The notes: generated from the sequence alone by a model not told the origin. 64,000 nucleotides of DNA from Mycolicibacterium palauense (GCF_002592005.1 NZ_NVQF01000007.1:47173-111172), one strand, 5' to 3'. Positions 29,252-39,172 are shown, numbered from the stretch's first letter. Made by a program: numbers and translations.

Positions 29252-31222
29252 TCACCCTGTGTCGATGTCGTACTGTTCCAACACCCACTTCCAGAACCAG
29301 TTTTCGGTTGGTGTCACCACGACAGGGACATCATCAGCTGGCCGGCGAGGAGTTCCTTGGTATGCCTCCTCGACCTTCTCCTTCATCTGTGAGGCCGCGT
29401 TCGGGCTCACCCACCACTGCCCCTTCAGGTAAGGCAAGTCCTCCTGAGTGAGCACATATGTGGTGTTCTCGAAGTTCCACGCAATGTGGCTAGGGTCGAA
29501 CAGGTCAGGCTCGTCGTAAGCCGTGTGATATTCCGACTTTCCCTTGTCAGCGTTCTTCATCGCCAACACGTTCGTGTGATCGGCAGGGGAGTCCGCCCAA
29601 CCGTCGTACCGTCGCGCAAAGTCGATGACGTGCCAACGCGTATTCGTCAGGGTCGCTTCACCGATGGTTTCGCCGACCTCTACAGTCCCGATGCCACCGC
29701 CACCGCCAGTGGAGCGCAACGGATTACCGGTGAGGATAAACATCAGCTCATCCGCAGGCGGTGCAGTGTCGTCATCCCAGTGCAGTGCCAGCCAATGCGA
29801 CACAACCTGCGCGCCCTGGGACTGAGCTAGGACGATCTTCTTCCCAGGCGTGCTCCGCACTGCGGCATCGAGCATTGCGACACCGTCAGAGATTGAGGTG
29901 CTCTTCAACGATGCGGGGTACTTGATCTGCACCATGTTGTACGGCGCGGATGCAAACCTGCCCTGGAACTTCTCAGGCATGTCGTTGTACAGGTTGAAGC
30001 ACAGACCCGAAAGCGTGAAGACAGTCCCGGACTCGAACACCTGGAATGCCCGGCCAGCCATCATGTGCAGGTGCGACAAGTCAGCTGCCATCGCACCCGC
30101 CAGGCTGATAGCCGACCCAGCGAGGATAGAGTCGACACCACGGACAGACGCCACGATGCCGCCATAGAATGGCTGCGCCCCGTAGCCAACAATCAGCGGA
30201 TTAGCGAGCGTTGCGCCCATGCTTCCGGTCTCCACCTCGACACCCGACATGCCGGCAGTAGGCGTAGCTAGAAGAGCTGCCAATGCGGAATCAGCCGGGA
30301 TGTTCTCCCCGACGAGCCCCGCGGCAGGTGCCTGCAGGTCAGCGGAGATCGCTGCGTCGAGTTCGTGCTCACCAGTGAGCGACGCCGTCACTGCGCTCAA
30401 CTGGGAGGCCACAGAGCCTCGCTGCGACTGTCCGCCCGTCATGACCGACTTGAGGATCCCCAATGCAGCGCCGAGCGTTCCTGGGTAGCTCTGCGCCGCG
30501 GGAAGGCTGGCCAGTACGGGACGCAGGGATGCCGACATCGCCCCCTGGGGGGTCAGCGGATACATCTCGAAGGCCGCGCCGGCATAGTCTGCACCACTGA
30601 CGCGGCTCGCGGTGAACGTCACCGACGACGCTCCAGGTGCATAGCCGACGACGCCCTGACAGTACTGACCAACGTCCATGTACGTGATCAGCGTCTGGTT
30701 GTAGTCAGACACCGCGGTCGAGAACAACGGCTCCATGTGGCCGGCGTGATGGATCATCCGCTCAGCCGCCGATGACATAGTCAACGAGAACGTCGAACCG
30801 GACTCAGTTCCCGCCGCGATCGTGTGGCCGCCAACACTGTCAACGCCGCGATACAGGGTCGCCTCAGCGTTGATGCGGAACACTGCAGAGGTGCTCTCCA
30901 GAGTCCACTCGATATACACCGGGTGGGTGCCGCCTACTGGATTCGCCAACACGAAATGCTGAATGTGTCCAGTGCTCGACAAACCGGTGTCGTTGTCACC
31001 CCACGCCATCGGGAATGGCGTCATCTCGGTGCCATTCCACTGCACCGTGTAGTCGATCGTGCCAGTGTTACTGGTGGAGTAGCCGATGATGGTTACGACC
31101 AGAAGGTCGTAAGGCATGGTCGTGCCAGCGGCGAAGTCTGACGTAGTGTTGTACGCGCTGCCGCTGAACTCTAGGTAGTCGCCCCCGGTGAGGCTGGCGG
31201 AACCAACATGGGAGATAGGCAT
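29252..31222 (-). CDS. minor tail protein with C-terminal PE-PPE/cutinase-like serine hydrolase
   Basis: 656 aa. N-terminal 210 residues are beta-rich; about 215-385 are Ala/Gly/Ser-rich linker. From about 400 an alpha/beta hydrolase follows: IVLAQSQGAQVVSHWL (G/A-x-S-x-G nucleophile, Ser near 467), FILTGNPLR, then DGWADSPADHTNVLA (Asp and His candidates). This resembles PE-PPE/cutinase esterases and is distinct from LysB. As a tail protein it could cleave mycolate esters during entry. Confidence 0.75.
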   Translation of the reverse strand: MPISHVGSASLTGGDYLEFSGSAYNTTSDFAAGTTMPYDLLVVTIIGYSTSNTGTIDYTVQWNGTEMTPFPMAWGDNDTGLSSTGHIQHFVLANPVGGTHPVYIEWTLESTSAVFRINAEATLYRGVDSVGGHTIAAGTESGSTFSLTMSSAAERMIHHAGHMEPLFSTAVSDYNQTLITYMDVGQYCQGVVGYAPGASSVTFTASRVSGADYAGAAFEMYPLTPQGAMSASLRPVLASLPAAQSYPGTLGAALGILKSVMTGGQSQRGSVASQLSAVTASLTGEHELDAAISADLQAPAAGLVGENIPADSALAALLATPTAGMSGVEVETGSMGATLANPLIVGYGAQPFYGGIVASVRGVDSILAGSAISLAGAMAADLSHLHMMAGRAFQVFESGTVFTLSGLCFNLYNDMPEKFQGRFASAPYNMVQIKYPASLKSTSISDGVAMLDAAVRSTPGKKIVLAQSQGAQVVSHWLALHWDDDTAPPADELMFILTGNPLRSTGGGGGIGTVEVGETIGEATLTNTRWHVIDFARRYDGWADSPADHTNVLAMKNADKGKSEYHTAYDEPDLFDPSHIAWNFENTTYVLTQEDLPYLKGQWWVSPNAASQMKEKVEEAYQGTPRRPADDVPVVVTPTENWFWKWVLEQYDIDTG

Positions 31223-31243
31223 TCAGGCCCCTAGGAGAGGCCC

Positions 31244-31672
31244 TTATGGACCCTCAGGAAGATCGATGGTCGCCGACGAAATCGACACAGTCGAACCGGC
31301 AGTGATCGAAGTGGTATTCATGATCAGGTCAGCGCTGGACGTGCCGACAGTTCCCTGGAACACGGCCGAACCGCCGGTCTGCGTCTTGATGCGGAAGTAC
31401 CCAGCTGTTCCAGTCGCATCAGCCGAGGCGTCGGCAGTGATTGACGCGAAGGTGGCGCGGGCACCAGTACCAGTGTCGGTCAGGCCGGAGAATGCAGTGG
31501 CCTGGCATGTCAGGCTCGCCAGGAGCGTTCCGGTCTGAGATGCATCGGCGTTCGCCGGGGCAGCCCCAGAGTAGATCTCGATGACAGCTGCACTGCCGGC
31601 ATCGATAGCAGCACCGAGCGCGGTAAGCATCTGCTGTGCTGCGGAGTTCGTGATGTATGCGGCGTTAGCCAT
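31244..31672 (-). CDS. virion structural protein, 142 aa
   Basis: Ala/Thr/Ser-rich beta protein (ATGTAGYFRIKTQTGGSAVF), similar in style to small actinophage minor tail proteins. It lies in the tail cluster. No enzyme motif. Confidence 0.55.
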   Translation of the reverse strand: MANAAYITNSAAQQMLTALGAAIDAGSAAVIEIYSGAAPANADASQTGTLLASLTCQATAFSGLTDTGTGARATFASITADASADATGTAGYFRIKTQTGGSAVFQGTVGTSSADLIMNTTSITAGSTVSISSATIDLPEGP

Positions 31673-32015
31673 TCGGAATCCTCACCTTAACCTTCGCGGC
31701 CCCACCGATGTCCTGAGGCTCAAACCGATGCAGGAGCCACACATCGAGCTTCAGCTTGTTTGAATCAGCAGTCACAGCATGGGCATTCAGCCCGCGCGAG
31801 CGGAACGTCGCCGCAGCATCGCGGAATACGTCGACCGCCGCTACGCACTCCTCAAGACTCCACGCCTCGAACTCACTGAAGTCGTCCGGGTGGGCTGCGA
31901 CATACTCGTCGCACACCTTCCTGGCGGCAGCCTCGTCACGTCCGCCTCCGGTCGTCTTGTCCCACGCATCGAACAGCGCGTCCAGCGCGGTAGCATCATT
32001 CTTCTTCGTCGCCAT
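31665..32015 (-). CDS. hypothetical tail-region protein, 116 aa
   Basis: Start ATG 32015 (MATKKNDATALDALF) with GAGGAGAAG upstream. The 38 earlier codons are shadow. N-terminal half acidic-helical, C-terminal half strands (KLKLDVWLLHRFEPQD). Unknown role. Confidence 0.68.
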   Translation of the reverse strand: MATKKNDATALDALFDAWDKTTGGGRDEAAARKVCDEYVAAHPDDFSEFEAWSLEECVAAVDVFRDAAATFRSRGLNAHAVTADSNKLKLDVWLLHRFEPQDIGGAAKVKVRIPNG

Positions 32016-32026
32016 AGCTTCTCCTC

Positions 32027-32395
32027 TTAGATCTCGGCGGTCGGGTCGTAGACGCACTTCCACTCGTCCTCCGGAAGCAGCACCGGCTCGGTACTGAAGG
32101 TTGGGCTCCCCAGACCGCTGAACTCCCACAACGGAAGTCCGGCCGAGTTCGTGATCCTTGTAGCTGAAATCCCAGTCCTGTGGTTGCGTAGAATCGTCCC
32201 CTCAGGCGAACCTGTCCACAGAAGCTTCGCCTTAGCGCACGCGTCGCGAGCCATCTGTCGAACTGCAGACATCACGTCGTCCGACGACCCGGCCTGCAGC
32301 GCCGTCTGGAGGTCTTCGGATGGCCCAGTGGTGTAAAGGTTGTGGTCAACCTGTGTTGCGTACGCGTCGTACGCGATGTCGATATCGCTGATCAA
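32027..32395 (-). CDS. hypothetical tail-region protein, 122 aa
   Basis: Unrecognised. N-terminal helix YDAYATQVDHNLYTTG, then strand-rich ILRNHRTGISATRITNS. ATGA-type overlap with the upstream tail gene. Confidence 0.68.
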   Translation of the reverse strand: MISDIDIAYDAYATQVDHNLYTTGPSEDLQTALQAGSSDDVMSAVRQMARDACAKAKLLWTGSPEGTILRNHRTGISATRITNSAGLPLWEFSGLGSPTFSTEPVLLPEDEWKCVYDPTAEI

Positions 32396-34212
32396 TTCGT
32401 GACTCCTGTCCTGGCGATTCCCCAGTACGTCTTCGCGCCAGAGCCCTCGCCAGTGATCAAGCTGGAGGCAGCTGAAGGCGAGTAGTAGCCGAGCTGCACC
32501 CAGTCGTTCGCGTCGAGGTATAGCGACACGGAGGCGAAGATTCCCTCCGGGTAATCCGGTGAGTAGTAGGTATCTCCACCGCCGGTGATCCTGGTTCCAG
32601 AGAAGTGGCCGACCGGCTGTCCGATGTACATCTCGGGAGCATCGTTGTGGTAGAGGATCAGCGACAGGTTGTTCGGCGTGTTACCAGCGAGGGATACGCG
32701 CGCATAGACGGTGTACCAACCCTTCACCGATACGGTGAACTTTCCAGTTGTGAAGTCGTACAGGATGTCCGACGTGCTGGCGTAGACGTTGTCGAAGAAG
32801 TTGTCAGGGAATAGGTGTGTCCCGCTGGAGATGGACAGCTCTGCGGTGTCGGCGCGGAACATGCGAGCACCGGATCCGGTTACCTCGGCCGGCTGGTTGT
32901 CACCGCCAGCGAATGCCCACATCGTGCCGGGTGGAATGGTTCCAGACGCAGAAGCGTAGGCGAATCCCAACCCACCAGTACCGCGGTACGACATGCCGAC
33001 CTGTGAGGTGGTGCCAACCTCGGTGTGCGTGAGGATGACCTTGCTGCCCTCTAGGAGGCGGAAGACGCGCAAGCCGCCGATCGTTCCACACTCCAACGCG
33101 TACAAACCCTGTGCCTTGTAGCTGAAGCCTGTTGTCTTCGTTGCCCAGATGATGCGGGTGCCGCCAACTACGCAGCCGAGCTCTGCGCGGTACTTCTCCA
33201 TCGACGCGTACACGTACGTATCACCGGCAGCGTTCTTGCGTCCGTGGATCTCATTGCGTCCACTGTTGCCCAGGAATGTGACCGGCGCTGAGCCAGACAC
33301 CATCCAAATCTTCTGGTAGTCGGTCGCGGTCGCCAAAGCGTTGTACACGTAGGCATCTGTCGCGTCCGTGTCGTTGACTGAATGCCAGTCGGCGCCGACA
33401 CCGTTGACGATCTCAAAGTGGCCGCCACCGCCAGTGCGGATGTGCGTGAAGTCCGATCCGAACGTAGAACCGCTAGGTAGAGCGGTGAAGTCCACCAGGA
33501 AGGACACGCCGCCGACAGCCTGGTTGTTCTGATTGCTTTGCAACGCAGTCACCTGCGCACTCAGCGCCGAGATTGTCGACGCCGCATCCTGCATCGCCTG
33601 CTGCGCCTGGTCGTGATCGAACAGGTTGCCAACCCAGCCGAAGAAGCTGGTCACGATATTGTCGATGGTCTGCTGAATGTCGTAGCGGATCTGCAGTCCC
33701 CACGTTCCAAGGTCTGTGGTGTCACCGTCCTCGACGCCGCTGAGAACCTCGATGATGTCGCCGATGATTGGGACCTGCTGAAGCATCTGAGCAAACGCTT
33801 GTGCAGCCGCCTGAATGGCCGCGATGAGGGCGTTGAAGAACGTGCCCAGATCGTTGTAGTCGCCGTCCTCAACGCCAGTGATGACTTCGATCAGCTCACC
33901 GAGGAACGGCACCTTGCCCAGCGTGTTCAGCAGTTCGGACGTGTGTCCGATCCCTGACTGGTCAACGTCCGGGAAGAGCTTGGCACTGAAAGCCGCGAGG
34001 GCCGCATGAATGATCCCCTTGGAGGCATCGACACCCTCGAACACCTGGTCCGAGTATCCGGACATCTGTCCGCGTACTTCGGCCTTCTTGGCGGCCTCAA
34101 CGTTTTCCCGAGTCCGATTAGCGAGGACAGAAAGCCCTGCGCCAACAACCGCGCCGTCATGGCCGGTGATGTCGTAGCCAGAGGGATCGCTACCCGAAGG
34201 GATAGCACCCAT
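32392..34212 (-). CDS. minor tail protein with internal repeat, 606 aa
   Basis: The N-terminal 230 residues are helical and contain two copies about 47 residues apart: FLGELIEVITGVEDGDYNDL and IIGDIIEVLSGVEDGDTTDL. The C-terminal half is a beta-rich, Gly-rich module typical of phage tail-tip or fibre proteins. No catalytic motif. Probably part of the baseplate periphery. Confidence 0.72.
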   Translation of the reverse strand: MGAIPSGSDPSGYDITGHDGAVVGAGLSVLANRTRENVEAAKKAEVRGQMSGYSDQVFEGVDASKGIIHAALAAFSAKLFPDVDQSGIGHTSELLNTLGKVPFLGELIEVITGVEDGDYNDLGTFFNALIAAIQAAAQAFAQMLQQVPIIGDIIEVLSGVEDGDTTDLGTWGLQIRYDIQQTIDNIVTSFFGWVGNLFDHDQAQQAMQDAASTISALSAQVTALQSNQNNQAVGGVSFLVDFTALPSGSTFGSDFTHIRTGGGGHFEIVNGVGADWHSVNDTDATDAYVYNALATATDYQKIWMVSGSAPVTFLGNSGRNEIHGRKNAAGDTYVYASMEKYRAELGCVVGGTRIIWATKTTGFSYKAQGLYALECGTIGGLRVFRLLEGSKVILTHTEVGTTSQVGMSYRGTGGLGFAYASASGTIPPGTMWAFAGGDNQPAEVTGSGARMFRADTAELSISSGTHLFPDNFFDNVYASTSDILYDFTTGKFTVSVKGWYTVYARVSLAGNTPNNLSLILYHNDAPEMYIGQPVGHFSGTRITGGGDTYYSPDYPEGIFASVSLYLDANDWVQLGYYSPSAASSLITGEGSGAKTYWGIARTGVTN

Positions 34213-34215
34213 TGG

Positions 34216-34677
34216 TTACTCCTGTTTTGGCTTACTGCTGATGTAATTCACCAGCGTGATCAGCTTCTTGATCTCGCCCTCGTACTGCTTCGCGAACTTC
34301 GCGCGCTCCTCGTCGGACCCAACGGAATGGATCTTCTTCAGGAGTTCCGCGTACTCCGGGTGCTCATCGGCGAGCATCTCGAGAACCTCTTCGGCCGCCT
34401 GCTCCATCGTCTGCGGTTCAGCGTCCGCAGGCTTCTCGTCAACAATCTCGGCCGGCTGGAACTGCCCACCCCCGACAGCCCACTTCGTCGCGAGCTCGGG
34501 GTGCCATCGAATCCCCAAGTCCCAATAGAGCTCAGAAGTTGGCTCCCAGGACTGGATCACAGCGCCAGGCTGATTGGGGTGAACACCAGGTCGCGGGTCC
34601 ACGAACCCAACGCCCAGAAGCCACGCCAATCCCTTCGGGTGGTCAGGGTCGGGTGGATGCACATTGAAAGGTGCCAT
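34216..34677 (-). CDS. hypothetical structural protein, 153 aa
   Basis: MAPFNVHPPDPDHPKGLAWL start, then Trp-rich segment and an acidic helical C-terminus (AAEEVLEMLADEHPEYAELL). Small minor tail-associated proteins of this kind follow the Gp37-like gene in many actinophages. Its own promoter lies at 34,702. Confidence 0.62.
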   Translation of the reverse strand: MAPFNVHPPDPDHPKGLAWLLGVGFVDPRPGVHPNQPGAVIQSWEPTSELYWDLGIRWHPELATKWAVGGGQFQPAEIVDEKPADAEPQTMEQAAEEVLEMLADEHPEYAELLKKIHSVGSDEERAKFAKQYEGEIKKLITLVNYISSKPKQE

Positions 34678-34701
34678 AAGTCTGCTCCTACACTACTTTC
34701 T

Positions 34702-34712
34702 ATTCTAGCAAA
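34702..34712 (-). promoter_or_regulatory. extended -10 promoter
   Basis: TTTGCTAGAAT leftward (TAGAAT at 34707-34702) in the only sizeable gap within the tail genes, 25-30 bases before ATG 34677. Shares TTTGCT with the late promoter at 56.73 kb. Confidence 0.5.
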
Positions 34713-34729
34713 CTAATTAGCGCACCTAG

Positions 34730-36466
34730 TTATGCGATGAGGTGGACGCCGATGTTCTGAACGATGTCGCGGATCTTCTTCGCGAGACGGGCGATCCGCT
34801 CACCAACGCTCATCGCAGCCTTGTTCTGGCCGAACTTCGCCTGAACGGTCAACGGTGTATCCCCGGAGTGATCCCAGGACGGGATGATCTCCTCGCACTG
34901 GTTGACGAAAATGATGTTGTGGTATCCGCGAGAGGTCGAACCAACGCGGGAACCGATCTCGAAGTGCGAGCCGGGGATGATCCAACTGTTGCCGTTCATC
35001 GAGATGAGATGCGAAGTCTCAGAGCGCGTTGCAAGGAACCCACCACGCAGCGCTGCGATGGCACTCAGGCTCCACACATTGTTCTCAGCGCCCTGCTGGT
35101 AGACCTCCCAGAGATGCACCCAGCCGAGCTGCTTTGCGCGGCCTACGTTCTTCCAGTCAATCCACGCCAGGATCGTCCCCACCAGGAACGGCATGATCAC
35201 GTCCGCCGCGATGTCGCCGGCTGAGGAGAAACCGCCAAGTAGGAAGTACCCCAGGATGTTTCCGGTGGTCGAGATGATCAACCGCGCGATAGCGTCAGCT
35301 GCCGGGTTGTCACCACCGATCACAACATTCGGCGCGGTAGCTGGACTCCACGTCAACTCCGATGTTTCCATCGGAGTCCATGAGTTGTCCCTGACTACAA
35401 GCCAGGGAGCCTGGGCAAGGGTGGCCAACCACCCCGATCCGTAGTACTCGTCAGGGTAGTAGGTCTCATCGTCTGCGATCGTCCTCGCAGTGTCCTCAAC
35501 GAACCCGCCGACATACTGAACAACGCTGCGCGCCATTCCATCGACAATCGATCCGCCAAGGAAAGTTCCGCCGAGAGCCTCGTTGTAGTAGCCGGAATCG
35601 TCGTCAAGCCAGAAGACGAGTGCACCGTTCTTTGGCTGATCAACGAACAGCAACCCATCCTCGGTCTCACCTTCGTCGGTGAAGCAGCGGCGGTACTTGA
35701 GGGTCAGCTGCGCATCATCCAAAGCATCAGCGAGAACCGAGTCGATCGGGTTCATACGGGTGCCCAGGACGGTCCACAGCGACGAGTCATCTAGTGGGAG
35801 GGCCTTAGCCTTAACGTGGACCTGCCAGTTCTCCCACTGGCCTGGAGCCCACCCAATCCACTCGGACAGATCGAATGGATCATCCGGCAGCGTCCACAAA
35901 TTGCCCTCGCGGCGAATGAGATTCAGCAAGATCATGGTAGAACAGGCCCACTTCGCAGGGCCCAAAATAGGTAGCACCCTCGGCCACTGGAAGAGACCAA
36001 GTGGCAGAGCAGGATTCGGGGGTCCTAGCAAGAACTGCAGGAACTGCAAGTCGTCGTTGAACGTCAGTTCCATATAGTGGATGCCGTCACGCTGCTTCTT
36101 CGCGTGATGGTGCAGAAGGCCCGTCCAGCGCAGCTTCCCGCCGAACATATCCACGCGGATTACTACGTTCTTGCACTGATTAGGATCGTTTGGGATCTCC
36201 CGCATCCACTCCGAGATGTAGTGGTCGAAACGCAACTCCATGACCGCGGTGGTTGAGACGTTCTTCTTGAACGGGAACGATGCTCGAATGGTGTCGTTGT
36301 AGTGGACGCGGCCGAAGTACTCCAAGCCTTCGGATCCATCAGCAGGGTTGCGGTAGAAGGTGATAGTCGGCTTAGCCGCGCGCATCCATGCGAGTTCCTG
36401 ACGCCAAGAGGCGACATTGGTCTCGATAGAATCTAGTGCCTTAGCACGCTCAAGCGTGAGGGTCAT
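34730..36466 (-). CDS. minor tail protein, ReqiPepy6 Gp37-like
   Basis: 578 aa. Order after the Dit-like gene, length and segments IRVDMFGGKLRWTGLLHHH, GIHYMELTFNDDLQFLQF and LRWSPATAPNVVIGG-like strands (ELTWSPATAPNVVIGGDNP) fit the Gp37-like tail hub family. A hydrophobic helix pair (LGYFLLGGFSSAGDIAADVI) lies near 400. It probably forms the hub below the Dit ring. Confidence 0.8.
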   Translation of the reverse strand: MTLTLERAKALDSIETNVASWRQELAWMRAAKPTITFYRNPADGSEGLEYFGRVHYNDTIRASFPFKKNVSTTAVMELRFDHYISEWMREIPNDPNQCKNVVIRVDMFGGKLRWTGLLHHHAKKQRDGIHYMELTFNDDLQFLQFLLGPPNPALPLGLFQWPRVLPILGPAKWACSTMILLNLIRREGNLWTLPDDPFDLSEWIGWAPGQWENWQVHVKAKALPLDDSSLWTVLGTRMNPIDSVLADALDDAQLTLKYRRCFTDEGETEDGLLFVDQPKNGALVFWLDDDSGYYNEALGGTFLGGSIVDGMARSVVQYVGGFVEDTARTIADDETYYPDEYYGSGWLATLAQAPWLVVRDNSWTPMETSELTWSPATAPNVVIGGDNPAADAIARLIISTTGNILGYFLLGGFSSAGDIAADVIMPFLVGTILAWIDWKNVGRAKQLGWVHLWEVYQQGAENNVWSLSAIAALRGGFLATRSETSHLISMNGNSWIIPGSHFEIGSRVGSTSRGYHNIIFVNQCEEIIPSWDHSGDTPLTVQAKFGQNKAAMSVGERIARLAKKIRDIVQNIGVHLIA

Positions 36467-36484
36467 CTTGGATCAAACCTCTAG

Positions 36485-37477
36485 TTAGAGAACGCCAATG
36501 GGGCGCGACCACGGCCTCGTGTACCACTTGGGAATCTCCAGGCGCATCGCATAGCCGGCGACCGCGTCGCGAACCTTGACCGGGATGGTTGAGTAAGTCC
36601 CACCAGGGATCGGGTACAGCAAGTCCTGTCCCTTCCAGAGGCCCTGGAGGTGCATCCTGTTGGCTGCGAGCAGGGTCTGGACTCGCGGATCCGAGTCAGC
36701 GACGCAGCCTGCGTCGACTGGAAGAAACGGCAGTTCGACGGTGCGGCCGGAATCCATTACGCCGCGCGCGTACTCCTGGTTTCCGAACGAGAAATCAGGA
36801 AGTCGCCATCGGGCCTGATCGGTAAGAGTCCACTTCGGCCACACCGGGACATCGCAATCGACATCGAGGCGCACCGAAGTCTTCCCGATGCTTCCGTCGC
36901 CCTCCCACTCATAGAAGTCGGATGGCCCCACGAAGAATGGCAACTCGGCTGCCACCGTCATCACAACGGTCGACATGGCGTAGAGAGCCGGATCCTTCCC
37001 CTCCCATGAAGCTGACTCGTATGCCTGCGGTTCCTCCAGGAGGCGAACCTTGAGGTCGCGATAGCCATCCGACGTGGTGAAACGAATCGTGCTCTCCTGC
37101 ACGTAATCCCATGCGAAACGCCACTTCGAGTCGATGGTCCTCCACGTCTCAGGGTCGTCGTCGTCGGCGAAGATGTTGACCGTGAAGACGACATCGCGTC
37201 GCTCCCAGCGAAAGTCAACGAATGTCTGGCCGAACGCTCCAGGTAGCCACAATGACTTCACCGGGGCGTCGATTGCACCCTTCAGGTTCGGCATGAGCTC
37301 GACGCCCTGGTCGCCCTTTCCATGGCCAGAGATCACGAAGTGCTCTCCATGGACGCCGAAGATCTCAATCCTGGCGGTGCGCTCCGAAAACTGGCCTGCC
37401 CCAGCGGGGAATGAACCAGTGGGAGGTAGCGGTCCACCGCCTAGCTGAATGGGGAGTAGTTCACTTACCTTTCCCAC
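36485..37477 (-). CDS. distal tail (Dit-like) minor tail protein
   Basis: 330 aa, first after the big GH172-like gene in genome order and next to Gp37-like, the usual Dit position. Beta-rich N-domain (IEIFGVHGEHFVISGHG, VDFRWERRDVVFTVNIF) and a second beta domain with FLPVDAGCVADSDPR. Would cap the tail tube and anchor the hub. Confidence 0.72.
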   Translation of the reverse strand: MGKVSELLPIQLGGGPLPPTGSFPAGAGQFSERTARIEIFGVHGEHFVISGHGKGDQGVELMPNLKGAIDAPVKSLWLPGAFGQTFVDFRWERRDVVFTVNIFADDDDPETWRTIDSKWRFAWDYVQESTIRFTTSDGYRDLKVRLLEEPQAYESASWEGKDPALYAMSTVVMTVAAELPFFVGPSDFYEWEGDGSIGKTSVRLDVDCDVPVWPKWTLTDQARWRLPDFSFGNQEYARGVMDSGRTVELPFLPVDAGCVADSDPRVQTLLAANRMHLQGLWKGQDLLYPIPGGTYSTIPVKVRDAVAGYAMRLEIPKWYTRPWSRPIGVL

Positions 37478-37492
37478 ACCAGCCCCTCTCTA

Positions 37493-39172
37493 CTAGTTAA
37501 TGTCGACCGCGTACGCGTTGAGCTGGTCGAACTCGGCGTAGGACTGCCACGAGTAGAGGCCGAAGATTTGCTCGTTATGCGACGTGGTGAAGCTGCCAAC
37601 GGGATGCCAGTCAGTAGCCCCGTCAAAGCGGAAGAACGCGGTACGCTTGGACCCCTCGACACGCATCGCCAACCACACCCACGTGTCAGTGAGGTCTGTT
37701 CCGTCACCGATGTTCATCACGAACGGCTGGTCGAAACCGTCGAAAGCCTTGACCTGCCAGTTGTTTACAGATGCCCTCACGAGTGAGACATGAGTAGCGC
37801 CGCCGAAGTATCCGTCCGTTCCCGACCCGGAAACCATCAACCCAGCAGATAGGTCGTTGAACTCTCCGCGGATCCGCATCTTCGTCTCAACCCAGTAGTT
37901 CTCGGGAAGGAAGACATACTTGCGCGCAATACGCATATCCTGACCAGGCTCAGTTGCAGCAGTTGGGAACGAGATGGTCGTCCCCGTGCACACCGCCTGG
38001 GTCCTGTCGGGTGGCTGGGTCCACAAGTCGGTGGGGACAGTGCCGATCGGATAGTCAAGGTTGTCCTCAAGCAGGACCACATTGCGCATGGTCTGCGGGA
38101 CGGGTGCTCGGTCAGGCTTGTCGTCCAACCACATGCCGGCCGACGCGGACACCTTCAGCGTCGCTGGCGTCATGGTGCCCTGGTTGTACTGACCGATCGG
38201 CATCACAACCTTGACGTGACTGTTGAACCGAATTGGGTCAGCCGTGAAGAACCGGTACATCGTCTGGTGCGTGCCCGCGGTGATATCAGTGTCCGGGGCG
38301 CGGCCAGCTGGATATCCACCCTCAGGCATGGCATACCAACCGCCAGTGAAGAAATCCTCGGTGCCTGAAGCCATTACAGCGGCGATGAGCTCGCCGTCAA
38401 CGAAGATCTGCACGTTCCCCTCAAGGAACGTCGCCTCAAAATCCTGCGCAGACGACACCGACAGGTAGAGGTGCTCAAGCTGGCCCGACCCATCAATATC
38501 AACGACAGTCAGCTTGCCGCGCGCCGGGAACGCATCATTCTTGACGCTGGCAACCTTGTACGTCTGGAACGCCCGCGGAGCATTGTCGTAGCGGAACTTG
38601 ACATGCCCGTACACCGCGCCAAGGTCTGAGCTTGTCTTGTTGATCATCTCAACGCGCATGTAGCGGCTGAACGGAGCGAACAAGTTTCGGTACGCCGAAG
38701 CCTGGCCAGAGTCGAATCCACGCTTCGTGCGTCCAACGCTCGGGGTGGAGAACTCACCACCGCGCGGCCCGTACATGAAGAAGTCGTTGATGGACAAGTC
38801 GATGGCCGGCACAGTGTTGTTATCCAGGTAGACGCGGATTCGTCCGCCGTCCTCAACGAACGAATCGCGCGTCATGTCACCGCCGTTCGCGGCGAACCAC
38901 ACCTGCTCAAGTACGCCAGAACCGTGTGCCTCACCGAGGATCAGAGGCTTCTCACCAGCTGGGGCGGTAGCGTCAGCACGCGCAACACCAAGCTCCTGCG
39001 CCGTCAGGACAGTTCGTCCATGCGCAACGGCGAACCCCGGTGGAGTGACGCCAGCAGACCCGGATTCGAGATATCCAAACCTGGCCTCATGCTTGTTGAC
39101 CTGCTTGGCGATATCGTTCACAGCGTCAGCTGGGAGGTACTCGCCATCAATCCAGTCGATCTTGAGAGTCAT
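37493..39172 (-). CDS. minor tail protein with DUF2961/GH172-like domain
   Basis: 559 aa. After a 75-residue trimeric-looking N-terminus come DUF2961 signatures: SGVLEQVWFA near 95, RVYLDNNTVPAIDLSINDFF near 130, and ASGTEDFFTGGWYAMPEGGY near 265-290, then MYRFFTADPIRFN. GH172 (former DUF2961) enzymes include exo-alpha-D-arabinofuranosidases that trim mycobacterial arabinan. The last 190 residues are a beta-jelly-roll-like module. In a tail this suggests arabinogalactan digestion at adsorption. Confidence 0.75.
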   Translation of the reverse strand: MTLKIDWIDGEYLPADAVNDIAKQVNKHEARFGYLESGSAGVTPPGFAVAHGRTVLTAQELGVARADATAPAGEKPLILGEAHGSGVLEQVWFAANGGDMTRDSFVEDGGRIRVYLDNNTVPAIDLSINDFFMYGPRGGEFSTPSVGRTKRGFDSGQASAYRNLFAPFSRYMRVEMINKTSSDLGAVYGHVKFRYDNAPRAFQTYKVASVKNDAFPARGKLTVVDIDGSGQLEHLYLSVSSAQDFEATFLEGNVQIFVDGELIAAVMASGTEDFFTGGWYAMPEGGYPAGRAPDTDITAGTHQTMYRFFTADPIRFNSHVKVVMPIGQYNQGTMTPATLKVSASAGMWLDDKPDRAPVPQTMRNVVLLEDNLDYPIGTVPTDLWTQPPDRTQAVCTGTTISFPTAATEPGQDMRIARKYVFLPENYWVETKMRIRGEFNDLSAGLMVSGSGTDGYFGGATHVSLVRASVNNWQVKAFDGFDQPFVMNIGDGTDLTDTWVWLAMRVEGSKRTAFFRFDGATDWHPVGSFTTSHNEQIFGLYSWQSYAEFDQLNAYAVDIN

